Source: Segatella copri (GTDB lineage: Bacteria > Bacteroidota > Bacteroidia > Bacteroidales > Bacteroidaceae). Taken from it: a stretch of 64,000 nt of DNA. Numbering within the stretch: the first letter of the stretch is position 1; each line of letters begins with the position of its first letter. Location: assembly GCF_015074785.1 (NCBI RefSeq), contig NZ_CP042464.1, forward strand, positions 3,387,501-3,451,500, written 5' to 3'. A program made the position numbers and the translations under genes. Positions 7,467 to 15,594 of the stretch are shown here, one piece after another. The notes below the pieces were generated by a model. The model made no database searches, was not told the origin of the DNA, and saw only the letters and a program-made list of their open reading frames with translations.

Positions 7467-7489
7467 CACCATTAAAGAAAGAAAACGAT

Positions 7490-8119
7490 ATGGCAGAAAT
7501 AGCAAACCGTATATACGAGACAAGTGAAGGGCAGATTCTCTTCATCTCAGACTTCTCTGACATCAATGATAATGAGAAGGTGGTAAGTCGTGCACTTTCT
7601 GTAGAAGAAAAAAAGGGAAATATAGTTCGATTAGCTAATGGGGTTTATCTTCGCCCTAAGAATACCCGATTTGGGATAGTCTATCCATCAATAGATGAAA
7701 TGGTGATGGCTATAGCCCAGCGAGATAAGGTACAAATACAACCTTCAGGAGTTACAGCGCTCAACAAACTTGGACTCTCAACACAGGTGCCTACCAAATA
7801 TACTTATCTGACATCGGGAAGTGGAAGAGTCTTGACTCTTGGAAATCGGACTATAGAGTTGAAGAGAAGTGTTCCTAAGAACTTTGCTTTTCAGACTGTG
7901 TTGGCAGCGCTTCTTGTACAAGCTCTTAGAACATTAGGACAAAAGAATGTAGGTAATCAAGAACTCTCTACCATTAGAAAATTGGTCAATGAAGAGGAAC
8001 ATAAAGACTTGTTTGTACAAGATCTTACTCTCATGCCAGTATGGATGAGAAAGCTGATAACTGATATAATAGATAAAAACGAGCATTATGACACTTTGGT
8101 TAAATCACACAATAGATGA
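7490..8119 (+). CDS. AbiEi-type antitoxin (DUF6088 family)
   Basis: The product of 209 residues starts at ATG 7490 (MAEIANRIYE). Its N-terminal half looks like a winged-helix DNA-binding domain (about 1-75: ILFISDFSDI...ALSVEEKKGNIVRLANGVYLRP), as in AbiEi antitoxins. The second part (about 80-150) holds the conserved pattern PSGVTALNKLGLSTQVPTKYTYLTSG. It overlaps the toxin gene by 32 bp, as usual for type IV AbiE pairs. AbiEi neutralises the nucleotidyltransferase toxin without direct binding and represses the operon; that is family knowledge. The pair is the intact defence or stabilisation cargo of the element. Confidence 0.85.
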   Translation: MAEIANRIYETSEGQILFISDFSDINDNEKVVSRALSVEEKKGNIVRLANGVYLRPKNTRFGIVYPSIDEMVMAIAQRDKVQIQPSGVTALNKLGLSTQVPTKYTYLTSGSGRVLTLGNRTIELKRSVPKNFAFQTVLAALLVQALRTLGQKNVGNQELSTIRKLVNEEEHKDLFVQDLTLMPVWMRKLITDIIDKNEHYDTLVKSHNR

Positions 8120-9035
8120 ACGAATAGCAATGTTGCAACGTGCGGAAGAGAAGTTTCGTATTAATCAGGTTGCAATTGAAAAGGACTGGTGGGTAACTGT
8201 GGTGCTCAACGCTCTTTTCAAATGTTCATGTGCAGATCAACTCATCTTTAAGGGAGGTACAAGTCTCAGTAAAGGATGGAATTTGATAGAAAGATTCAGT
8301 GAGGATATAGATTTATCTGTAAACCATGAATTCTTCGGTATAGAGAAGACGACAAAGAATCAGCGTGAAAAGCTTCGCAAGAAGGCACGTAGGTATTTTC
8401 TTGATACAGTTTCAGCAGAGTTGGATGAAAATCTAAAGAAACTTGGTGTGGAAGGATACCATATAGAAAATGTAGTAGAGGAAATTGATGAGGATGGTAA
8501 GGCAAGTCCCGTTGCAAGTGATAAGGATCCATCTGTCATTCTCGTTCATTATGAGTCTATGCTTGGTCATACGATAGAGTATATTCCGCCAAGAGTTAAG
8601 ATAGAGATTAGTTGCTTGTCTATGAATGAACCTACGGAAGACCGTTTGATTTCATCATATATTGAGCAGACTTTCCCTGGAGAAGATGCGGCGGCTACAG
8701 CTACGGTCAGAACAGTTGTGCCTACTCGAACATTCCTAGAGAAGGCATTCCTGCTATGCGAGGAATTTCAGAAACAGACTCCTCGTCATGTCCGAATGTC
8801 TAGACATCTTTATGATCTCGAACGCTTGATGGATACAGAATTTGGCAAACAAGCCCTGCAGGATATTGATTTGTATGAGCGTATAGTTAAGCATCGTTCC
8901 ATATACTATGCTGTTGGGTATGTAGATTATTCTAAGTTGATGCCTAGTGAGATTGATTTCGTTCCTAGGCAAGAGTTGATGAAGGATTGGGAAGGTGATT
9001 ATGCAGAGATGTGTAACCACTTTATCTATGGTTAG
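8088..9035 (+). CDS. AbiEii nucleotidyltransferase toxin
   Basis: The 315-residue protein has the AbiEii/AbiGii nucleotidyltransferase signature: IFKGGTSLSKGW (about 54-64) with the G-T-S motif and EDIDLSV (72-78) with the catalytic D-x-D, followed by an alpha-helical domain with RHLYDLERLM near residue 240. Family members modify RNA with nucleotides and cause abortive infection or stabilise mobile DNA. The start at 8088 overlaps the antitoxin gene in another frame; an internal ATG at 8130 (MLQRAEEKF) is a possible alternative. Downstream, 9036-9180, lies about 150 bp with no gene up to attR. Confidence 0.88.
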   Translation: MTLWLNHTIDERIAMLQRAEEKFRINQVAIEKDWWVTVVLNALFKCSCADQLIFKGGTSLSKGWNLIERFSEDIDLSVNHEFFGIEKTTKNQREKLRKKARRYFLDTVSAELDENLKKLGVEGYHIENVVEEIDEDGKASPVASDKDPSVILVHYESMLGHTIEYIPPRVKIEISCLSMNEPTEDRLISSYIEQTFPGEDAAATATVRTVVPTRTFLEKAFLLCEEFQKQTPRHVRMSRHLYDLERLMDTEFGKQALQDIDLYERIVKHRSIYYAVGYVDYSKLMPSEIDFVPRQELMKDWEGDYAEMCNHFIYG

Positions 9036-9184
9036 ACTTTATCTTTCGAAAAACTTTTAGAGCGAATCAAGGAGTTGCAAGATAGGTTTAGAAAAGCCTT
9101 TTAGCGACTTTTACTCCTTAATAAAATGTTCAATAAAAAAGTTAGAAGGCTATAAGTGTTTGGTATTCAGCCCTAATATTCCTC

Positions 9185-9207
9185 TGGAATGATGACGAGT
9201 ATTAATC
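9185..9207 (+). other. attR: right copy of the integration repeat
   Basis: TGGAATGATGACGAGTA (9185-9201) repeats the end of the DUF2795 gene without the rest of that gene. It is followed by T in place of C and then TAATC. The host sequence resumes with a terminator. Confidence 0.75.
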
Positions 9208-9217
9208 TCGATGATAG

Positions 9218-9247
9218 GGCTGCTCTCTTATAAGAGGGTAGCCTTTT
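9218..9247 (+). terminator. Original terminator of the DUF2795 gene, now beyond attR
   Basis: GGCTGCTCTCTTA (9218-9230) pairs, with two G-T pairs, with TAAGAGGGTAGCC (9231-9243), followed by TTTTT. The loop is very tight. Before integration it would have followed the DUF2795 stop directly. Confidence 0.7.
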
Positions 9248-9277
9248 TCATCTTTTGTTTCTTGCTTATATATAATA

Positions 9278-10240
9278 ATGTGTAAGAAATTCCGTTATCT
9301 TATTGTGTTGAAAAGATTTATCATTATATGGATTCTGCTAGTGGGGGTGCTCGAAATGAGGGCACAGTATGATCCTTCCTTCAGTCATTATTTTGACATG
9401 GAACCATCATTCAATCCTGCTGCTGTGGGTAAGCAGTCGAAACTTAATGTTGCGGCGGCCTACGCGCTTGATATGGCTGGATTCGAACATAACCCCCGTA
9501 CCTTTCAGGTGGCGGCTGACATGCCTTTCTTCTTGCTCAATCACCGGCATGGAGTAGGCTTGTCGCTACAGAATGACCAGATTGGTCTTTTTACTCATCA
9601 GCGACTGGCTTTACAGTATGCTTTGCAGAATAAACTCCTGGGTGGAACGCTGAGCGTGGGTGTGCAAGGAGGCATGCTGAGTGAGAAGTTTGATGGAAGC
9701 AAGGTGGATTTGGGAGAAAGTGGTGACCCTGCCTTTTCTACTTCAGACGTAAATGGAAGCGGAATGGATTTGAGCCTGGGTCTGTATTACCAGCATAAGG
9801 CTTGGTACGTAGGACTTTCTGCCCAGCATCTTACATCGCCTACGATAAATCTAGGTGAGACCAACGAATTGAAAATAGATGCCACATATTATTTGACAGG
9901 TGGATACAATATTCGACTGAGAAATCCGTTCTTAACAATAAAGCCGTCTGTTCTTGTTACAACAGATGGTACCACATGGCGAGGCGACCTGACAGGAAGG
10001 TTAGTTTACCAATATGAGAAACGGATGTTGTATGGTGGTGTGACCTACAGTCCGGACAGATCGGTAACCGTGCTGGTAGGCGGTAGTTTTCATGGGGTAG
10101 TGCTTGGTTACAGTTACGAGGCATACACCTCCAAACTCAGTGCAGGAAATGGCAGTCATGAACTCTTTGTAGGGTATCAGACCGAGATCAACCTGACCAA
10201 GAAAGGCAGAAACCGCCATCAGAGCGTCAGAATATTATAA
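9278..10240 (+). CDS. porP: PorP/SprF-family type IX secretion outer-membrane protein
   Basis: The 320-residue protein has a basic N-terminus and a hydrophobic segment (about 13-26, FIIIWILLVGVL) that looks like a signal peptide. The mature start, QYDPSFSHYFDMEPSFNPAAVG, is the PorP/SprF hallmark, followed by barrel-like alternating strands and an end typical of these proteins. PorP/SprF binds the PorM/GldM motor arm and links secreted or gliding machinery to the outer membrane. It is the first gene before gldKLMN, the usual order, 31 bp after the host terminator that closes the integrated element. Confidence 0.88.
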   Translation: MCKKFRYLIVLKRFIIIWILLVGVLEMRAQYDPSFSHYFDMEPSFNPAAVGKQSKLNVAAAYALDMAGFEHNPRTFQVAADMPFFLLNHRHGVGLSLQNDQIGLFTHQRLALQYALQNKLLGGTLSVGVQGGMLSEKFDGSKVDLGESGDPAFSTSDVNGSGMDLSLGLYYQHKAWYVGLSAQHLTSPTINLGETNELKIDATYYLTGGYNIRLRNPFLTIKPSVLVTTDGTTWRGDLTGRLVYQYEKRMLYGGVTYSPDRSVTVLVGGSFHGVVLGYSYEAYTSKLSAGNGSHELFVGYQTEINLTKKGRNRHQSVRIL

Positions 10241-10278
10241 TGTAAATAGAAATAAGAACATAGTAGAATCATAAAACA

Positions 10279-11739
10279 ATGAAGAAAAGTATATTGCTCC
10301 TTAGTGCATTCGCTATATTGCTCACCTTGAGCGGCTGCTTCGGTGCCAAGCAAGCTTCTGTTGCAGGCAGAGGTGGCGAGGTGGTTGGCGTGAGCGGTAG
10401 AAGCTTTGTAGAGCCAGCCCCTTATGGTATGGTAAAGATAAACCGTGGCTTCCTGAAAATGGGAATGGAGACCCAAGACTCACTCTGGGGAATGAAAACA
10501 CCACGCAAGGATGTGTCGGTGGATGGATTCTGGATGGATGATACCGAAATCACCAATTCAGAATATAAGCAGTTTGTGGCTTATGTGCGCGATTCTATTC
10601 TTCGTACCCGTCTGGCTGATCCTGCTTATGGAGGCGACGAGACTTACATGATTACTGAAGATAAGAATGGCGATCCGGTTACACCTCATGTAAACTGGAA
10701 GAAAGCGCTGCCTAAGAAACCTAATGAGGATGAGCAGAGAGCTTTTGAAAGTTTGTATGAAACCAATCCGGTTACAGGAGAAAAACTCATCGACTGGCGC
10801 CAGCTCAACTATAAATACGAAATCTATGATTATACAGCTGCGGCTCAGCGTAAGTTCCGCCTGAATCCACAGGAACGTACCTTCAACACCGATGTGAAGA
10901 TAAATCCGGACGAGGTGGTGATGATTTCGAAAGATACTGCTTATTACGATGATGAGGGTAGAGTAGTGCGTGAGACTATCAACCGTCCGCTTTCAGGACC
11001 ATGGGATTTCCTGAATACCTATATCGTGAATGTTTATCCTGACACTACCTGTTGGGTAAACGACTTCAGAAATGCAGAGAATGAAACCTATCTGAGAAGT
11101 TATTTCAGCAATCCTGCGTATAATGACTATCCGGTAGTCGGTGTTACCTGGGAACAGGCAAATGCCTTCTGCGCCTGGAGAACAGACTATCTGTTGAAGG
11201 GTTTAGGTCCTGAAGCTAGATATGTGCAGCGTTACCGTCTGCCAACCGAGGCAGAATGGGAATATGCTGCAAGAGGCAAGAACCAGAATGAATTTCCTTG
11301 GGACAATGCGGATGTGAAGAATGGGGATGGCTGTTTTTACGCCAATTTCAAACCAGACAGGGGCAACTATACCAAAGACGGCAACCTGATAACCAGTAAG
11401 GTGGCTATCTATTCGCCAAATTCTAATGGACTTTACGATATGGCTGGTAATGTGGCAGAGTGGACAAGTACCGTTTATACAGAGGCGGGTGTTGACGCAA
11501 TGAGCGATTTTAACCCAACTTTACAGTATAATGCTGCCATAGAAGATCCTTACCGTTTGAAGAAGAAGAGTGTAAGAGGTGGTTCCTGGAAAGACCCAGA
11601 GTCGTTTATCCGTTCGGCATGGCGCACTTTCGAGTACCAGAATCAGCCTCGCTCATACATCGGATTCCGTTGTGTGAGAAGTTTTGCTACTACGGCTAGC
11701 GGAAAACAGAAACCATTGAAGAATAAGAATAGGAGATAA
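10279..11739 (+). CDS. gldK: GldK/PorK, type IX secretion lipoprotein
   Basis: The 486-residue protein has a lipoprotein signal with lipobox LSGC (about 17-20) and a formylglycine-generating-enzyme-like (sulfatase-modifying) fold: GMVKINRGFLKMG, VDGFWMDDTEITNSEYKQF, RLPTEAEWEYAARG, VAEWTS, VRGGSWKDP and GFRCVRS in order. GldK/PorK forms, with GldN/PorN, a large ring under the outer membrane. The C-terminal tail is basic (KQKPLKNKNRR). It lies 38 bp after porP and 5 bp before gldL. Confidence 0.93.
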   Translation: MKKSILLLSAFAILLTLSGCFGAKQASVAGRGGEVVGVSGRSFVEPAPYGMVKINRGFLKMGMETQDSLWGMKTPRKDVSVDGFWMDDTEITNSEYKQFVAYVRDSILRTRLADPAYGGDETYMITEDKNGDPVTPHVNWKKALPKKPNEDEQRAFESLYETNPVTGEKLIDWRQLNYKYEIYDYTAAAQRKFRLNPQERTFNTDVKINPDEVVMISKDTAYYDDEGRVVRETINRPLSGPWDFLNTYIVNVYPDTTCWVNDFRNAENETYLRSYFSNPAYNDYPVVGVTWEQANAFCAWRTDYLLKGLGPEARYVQRYRLPTEAEWEYAARGKNQNEFPWDNADVKNGDGCFYANFKPDRGNYTKDGNLITSKVAIYSPNSNGLYDMAGNVAEWTSTVYTEAGVDAMSDFNPTLQYNAAIEDPYRLKKKSVRGGSWKDPESFIRSAWRTFEYQNQPRSYIGFRCVRSFATTASGKQKPLKNKNRR

Positions 11740-11744
11740 ATAAT

Positions 11745-12476
11745 ATGAGCTATTATAGCAAATTCAATATCGTATACCGCTTACAGAAGTGGATGGATAG
11801 TGTGCCGGGTCAGACATTCCTTAACTATGCTTACAGCTGGGGTGCCTCTATCGTAATCGCTGGTACCCTCTTTAAGTTGACCCATCTTCCTGGTGCCAAT
11901 CTCATGCTTTTCTTAGGTATGGGAACCGAGATTCTCGTGTTCTTCCTTTCTGCTTTCGACCGTCCTTTCGACAAGACTGCCGAAGGTAGAGACTTGCCTA
12001 CCCATGCTACAGAGGAGTATCTGGAAGGAAAGGTGTCGGCTGAAGAAATGATGACTGCCAAGAATCGTTCTGAAACCATTCAACCTCAGGTTTCTTCTCC
12101 TGTCTCTCCTGTAATGACTGCTGCGCCAGAACTGACTCCACTTAATCCTGAGGTGGTGGAAGTTCAGAACAGCTACGTAGAACAGTTGAAGAGCCTGGTA
12201 GAAACCTTGAGTAAGGTAAACGAACAGAGTAGCCGACTGACTCGTGACAGCGAGGAGATGGAGAATCTGAACCGTACCTTGACAGGTATCAGCAGGGTAT
12301 ACGAGATGCAGCTGAAAAGTGCCAGCCAGCAGATTGGTACCATTGACCAGATCAATGAGCAGACCAAGATGATGGCAAAGCAGATAGAACAGTTGAACAA
12401 AATTTATACCCGTATGATTGATGCCATGACCATCAATATGCGTGTGGCGGCTCCTCATGTAACAAGTGAAGAGTAA
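11745..12476 (+). CDS. gldL: GldL/PorL, inner-membrane motor protein of type IX secretion
   Basis: The 243-residue protein has two closely spaced membrane segments, about 25-45 and 52-70 (ASIVIAGTLFKL, MLFLGMGTEILVFFL), with a glutamate in the second (TEILVFF) as in GldL, where a membrane glutamate takes part in proton-driven rotation. The rest is a long helical cytoplasmic coiled region (about 135-235). It forms the stator of the GldL/GldM motor. It lies 5 bp after gldK and 39 bp before gldM. Confidence 0.92.
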   Translation: MSYYSKFNIVYRLQKWMDSVPGQTFLNYAYSWGASIVIAGTLFKLTHLPGANLMLFLGMGTEILVFFLSAFDRPFDKTAEGRDLPTHATEEYLEGKVSAEEMMTAKNRSETIQPQVSSPVSPVMTAAPELTPLNPEVVEVQNSYVEQLKSLVETLSKVNEQSSRLTRDSEEMENLNRTLTGISRVYEMQLKSASQQIGTIDQINEQTKMMAKQIEQLNKIYTRMIDAMTINMRVAAPHVTSEE

Positions 12477-12515
12477 AGACGAAGAAAATAAATAGAATCA
12501 AGCAAATTTATATCC

Positions 12516-13601
12516 ATGGCAATCAAGAAAAGACCGGTTTCGCCTCGCCAGAAGATGATTAACCTGATGTATGTCATCCTGATGGCTATGTTGGCGCTGA
12601 ATACTCCTACAGATGAGGAATTCGGTGTCAAAGGCAAGTCTGTTGTCGAGAAAATCAAGAAAAGTCTTGCCGATGATGGGAAGAAATCGGATGAGGAGAA
12701 GAAAAATATAGATCTGGTAGAACTGAATGTGAATGAACTCGATGCATTCGTTATTCCAGAGAAAACAACCCTCTATGCCGGTGAACGTTTCAATTCGCAT
12801 GTGGTGATGGCTGCAATAGACAGTACACAGCGCCCGGAAATCTATGTGAATGGTAGTAGGCTGAATGCCGAGAATGGCAGATACAGTTTTGTGGCAGGTG
12901 GCGTAGGTGAGCATCAGTTTGGCGGTTACATTCTGATGAGAGGCAAGAATGGCGAGATGATGCGACGCAATTTCGTTCAGAAATACACCGTATTGCCTGT
13001 TCCTAATACAGCTACCGTTGCTGCCGACCTGATGAATGTGCTCTATGCAGGCTATGCCAATCCTATCAGCATCAGCGTTCCTGGTGTTCCGGCAAATGCT
13101 ATCTCTGCTTCCATGACAGGCGGTTCTTTCGTAGCTAAGGGCAATGGTCATTTCGTGGCTACACCTTCAGCGGTGGGTAAGGATGTTACCATCCATGTGA
13201 CAGCCCGCGATAAGGGACAGGTGAGAAGTCTGCCTCCATTCGTATTCCATGTAAGAAAACTTCCTGACCCAACAGCTTATATTGCGATGGGTACAGATAG
13301 ATTTAGAGGTGGTGCTCTATCGAAAGGTGCTCTGATGGGTGCTCCAGGCATTCATGCAGCCATAGATGACGGACTCCTTGATATTCCGTTTAAGGTGCTG
13401 GGCTTCGAAACCATATTCTTTGATAATATGGGAAATGCCATACCTTTGGCTTCGGCGGGTTCCAATTTCTCAGAACGACAGCGCGAAGAGTTCAGAAAAC
13501 TGTCAAGAAACCGACGCTTCTATATCTCGCATATCAAGGCTGTAGGTCCTGATGGAATTACCCGAAATCTGCCGGCAGCAATGGAAGTTATCGTTAGGTA
13601 A
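12516..13601 (+). CDS. gldM: GldM/PorM, motor arm of type IX secretion, unusually short
   Basis: The N-terminus PRQKMINLMYVILMAMLALN is the conserved single membrane helix of GldM. Family members are about 510 residues with four periplasmic domains; this one has 361. After the helix only about 35 residues (VVEKIKKSLADDGKKSDEEKK) precede a domain that resembles the second periplasmic domain (VIPEKTTLYAGERF), followed by the NPISISVPGVP domain and a C-terminal domain. The first, helical domain therefore seems largely missing. The frame is open throughout with no sign of a frameshift. GldM transmits motion from the inner membrane to the PorKN ring and PorP. Confidence 0.88.
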   Translation: MAIKKRPVSPRQKMINLMYVILMAMLALNTPTDEEFGVKGKSVVEKIKKSLADDGKKSDEEKKNIDLVELNVNELDAFVIPEKTTLYAGERFNSHVVMAAIDSTQRPEIYVNGSRLNAENGRYSFVAGGVGEHQFGGYILMRGKNGEMMRRNFVQKYTVLPVPNTATVAADLMNVLYAGYANPISISVPGVPANAISASMTGGSFVAKGNGHFVATPSAVGKDVTIHVTARDKGQVRSLPPFVFHVRKLPDPTAYIAMGTDRFRGGALSKGALMGAPGIHAAIDDGLLDIPFKVLGFETIFFDNMGNAIPLASAGSNFSERQREEFRKLSRNRRFYISHIKAVGPDGITRNLPAAMEVIVR

Positions 13602-13721
13602 GTGAAGTAAGTGAAGAACGAAGAGTGAAGAAACAACGTTCGGCGTCCGAAGGGAAAGCCAATTCAACGGCTTTACTTATCATACATCAAGTTCAAAGTT
13701 CAATGTTCAAAGTTCAATGTA
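13602..13721 (+). repeat. Repeat-rich spacer between gldM and gldN
   Basis: The 120-bp spacer holds imperfect GTGAAGAA-type repeats (13602-13632), two small hairpins (TTCGG-CGT-CCGAA and AAGCC-AATTCAAC-GGCTT) and a tandem 14-bp repeat, GTTCAAAGTTCAAT at 13691-13704 and 13705-13718, ending 3 bp before gldN. The rest of the operon has gaps of 5-39 bp. Confidence 0.7.
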
Positions 13722-14780
13722 ATGAAAAAGATATTATTCATATTCATGCTTTTGGGAATGGTGCAGAGCATCATGGCACAGCCAGCGGCTCGCAGAAAGC
13801 AGGCTCAGCAAAAGGCACAACAGTCGAATGCTGACAATATGACCTTGCGTGCCAAACTTTATTTCCCTACAGCCATCCCGATGGATGAGGACGTGGTTTG
13901 GAGAAGAGACATCTATCGTGAACTCAATCTCACAGATGATGCCAATGCTGCCTTGTATTATCCTGTAGAGCCAACAGATGGTAAGATGAATCTCTTTACC
14001 TATATCTTTAAACTGATGTTTACGGGTAAAGTGCCTGTTTATCAGTATCGTATGGATGGTAATGAAGACTTCTCTGCAGCCAACCGTCTTACTCCGAAAG
14101 CATTCGTAGATAATTATCATATCTACTACGAGAAGACTGATAACGGAAAGGTGCATATTGATGACAGCGATATTCCATCAGCTGAAGTGAAGGCGTACTA
14201 TGTGAAGGAGACTTCTTATTATGACCAGAAAACAGCTTCTTTCCATACCAAGGTATTGGCTTTGTGCCCTATCATGACCCGTGATGATGACTTTGGAGAT
14301 GTAGGAAACAAGTATCCGCTCTTCTGGGTGAAGTATGATGATCTGGCTCCTTTCCTGGCTAAGCAGCAGCTGATGACCAGTAATGTGAACAATGCTGCTG
14401 TGATGAGTGCAGAAGATTATTTTACCAAGAATCTGTATCAGGGTAAAATCTACAAGACCAATAATATGCAGGGCAATACTCTGGCACAATACTGTCCTTC
14501 GGATACGGCTATGGCGAAGGAACAGAAGCGCATTGAGGCTGAGTTGGAAGCCTTTGAGAAGAATATCTGGGGTAATCAGGCTAGGAAGGATTCTCTTGAC
14601 AGTATTGCCAAGGCTGAAAAGAATATGGATGCCAAGACTCTGAAGAAAAGCCGTAACAGAAGAAGTGGTTCTGCATCTAAATCAGCTAAGACTTCTACTG
14701 TTAAAAAACGCAGGTCAGGAGGAAGCAATGTTTCTTCTGGTGGCTCAGCTAGGGTAACGGTTCGTAGAGAGCGTCATTAA
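13722..14780 (+). CDS. gldN: GldN/PorN, type IX secretion ring protein
   Basis: The 352-residue protein starts with a signal peptide (MKKILFIFMLLGMVQSIMAQ). It contains GldN features: VWRRDIYRELNLTDDANAALYYP, LFTYIFKLMFTGKVPVYQY and the central region with WVKYDDLAPFLAKQQL. The last 50 residues are low-complexity and rich in Ser, Lys and Arg (KKSRNRRSGSASKSAK...RRERH). GldN complexes with the GldK lipoprotein in the periplasm. It closes the porP-gldKLMN operon. Confidence 0.92.
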   Translation: MKKILFIFMLLGMVQSIMAQPAARRKQAQQKAQQSNADNMTLRAKLYFPTAIPMDEDVVWRRDIYRELNLTDDANAALYYPVEPTDGKMNLFTYIFKLMFTGKVPVYQYRMDGNEDFSAANRLTPKAFVDNYHIYYEKTDNGKVHIDDSDIPSAEVKAYYVKETSYYDQKTASFHTKVLALCPIMTRDDDFGDVGNKYPLFWVKYDDLAPFLAKQQLMTSNVNNAAVMSAEDYFTKNLYQGKIYKTNNMQGNTLAQYCPSDTAMAKEQKRIEAELEAFEKNIWGNQARKDSLDSIAKAEKNMDAKTLKKSRNRRSGSASKSAKTSTVKKRRSGGSNVSSGGSARVTVRRERH

Positions 14781-14808
14781 TTTATATAAGAATTAAAGTA
14801 AATATAGA

Positions 14809-15423
14809 ATGAAGAAAGTTTTATCAGTATTAATGGTTGTAGCAGCCATGATGTTTGCTACAAATGCTAATGCCCAGATTAAGTTTGGTTTGAAGGGCGG
14901 TTTGGATGTTACTAACATGTCTTTGAGTAACGATGTATTCGATGCATCTAACAAGACTGGTTTCTTTGTAGGTCCAATGGTAAAGGTTACTATCCCTGTT
15001 GTTGGCTTGAGCTTTGATGCTGCTGCCTTGTACGATCAGAAGGAAGCTAAGGTTTCTGCTGAGAATGTAGAGACAACAATGACTCAGAAATCTCTTAATA
15101 TTCCTGTAAACGTACGTTATGGCTTCGGTTTGAGCAGCTTGGCTAATGTTTTCGTTTTCGCTGGTCCACAGTGGGGTATCAACGTTGGTGACAAGAACTT
15201 CAAGTGGAATGATTCCAGCTGCTATTCTCTGAAGAAAACAAACTTCAGCGTAAACGTAGGTTTGGGTGTTACCCTGCTGAGCCATCTCCAGCTCTCTGCG
15301 AACTATAACATCGCTTGCGGTAAGACTGCTGATGCAACCTGGAAGGATGTAAGCAGCAATGTTATTGAGAAGGGTAACAGTAAGAATAACTGTTGGCAGA
15401 TTGCTTTGGGTTATTGGTTCTAA
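14809..15423 (+). CDS. Small outer-membrane beta-barrel protein (PorT-like/OMP_b-brl family)
   Basis: The 204-residue protein has a clear signal peptide (MKKVLSVLMVVAAMMFATNANAQ) and a repeated pattern of amphipathic strands (IKFGLKGGLDVT, VGPMVKVTIP, LNIPVNVRYGFG, FSVNVGLGVTLL) and ends in aromatic YWF, a typical barrel C-terminus. This fits the 8-strand porin family common in Bacteroidota. The substrate is unknown. It follows gldN by 28 bp and may be co-transcribed; a strong terminator lies about 75 bp after it. Confidence 0.8.
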   Translation: MKKVLSVLMVVAAMMFATNANAQIKFGLKGGLDVTNMSLSNDVFDASNKTGFFVGPMVKVTIPVVGLSFDAAALYDQKEAKVSAENVETTMTQKSLNIPVNVRYGFGLSSLANVFVFAGPQWGINVGDKNFKWNDSSCYSLKKTNFSVNVGLGVTLLSHLQLSANYNIACGKTADATWKDVSSNVIEKGNSKNNCWQIALGYWF

Positions 15424-15496
15424 TCTCGTAAAAGAACAGGACAGATTATGGGTGAGAACATCGTATGGTCTCGCCTAGTACATCTTAAAATATATA

Positions 15497-15534
15497 AAAG
15501 CAGGTATCCGATGATGGGTATCTGCTTTTTTTTT
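15497..15534 (+). terminator. Terminator after the T9SS/barrel operon
   Basis: AGCAGGTATCC (15499-15509) pairs, with two G-T/A-C irregularities, with GGGTATCTGCT (15516-15526), followed by nine T. Confidence 0.8.
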
Positions 15535-15536
15535 GC

Positions 15537-15544
15537 TAACTTTG
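15537..15544 (+). promoter_or_regulatory. -7 element of priA
   Basis: TAACTTTG matches TAnnTTTG, directly after the preceding terminator and 51 bp before the priA ATG. The -33 position falls in the terminator stem and shows no TTTG. Confidence 0.55.
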
Positions 15545-15594
15545 CAAGTCGAAAGTCTGAATAACGGATATTTCAAGGTTAAAGAAGATTAGAT

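Larger units (their letters stand above)
593..9207 (+). mobile_element. Integrated element of about 8.6 kb between attL and attR
   Basis: A near-perfect 23-bp direct repeat bounds a region holding a tyrosine recombinase close to attL, two IS-type transposases, a beta-lactamase, a methyltransferase remnant and an AbiE toxin-antitoxin pair. All of these are typical accessory genes, set between host genes (DUF2795 on the left, the T9SS operon on the right). No relaxase, conjugation or replication gene is visible, so the element is either mobilised in trans, decayed, or a small cargo-type integrative element. The boundaries rest on the repeat; the recombinase assignment is by position. Confidence 0.75.

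Noticed and set aside
7433..7489. GTG start for the AbiEi antitoxin 57 bp upstream
   Set aside because: The -7 element TATTTTTG lies inside this stretch, so it would not be in the mRNA.
9186..9205. Remnant of a second, tandem DUF2795 gene instead of attR
   Set aside because: Only the last bases are repeated and no other homology to the gene precedes them, while a recombinase lies at the opposite end; site-specific integration explains this more simply.
12516..13601. Frameshift or assembly error as cause of the short gldM
   Set aside because: The frame is open from the conserved N-terminus to a natural end, and no first-domain sequence is found in the other frames of the neighbouring DNA.
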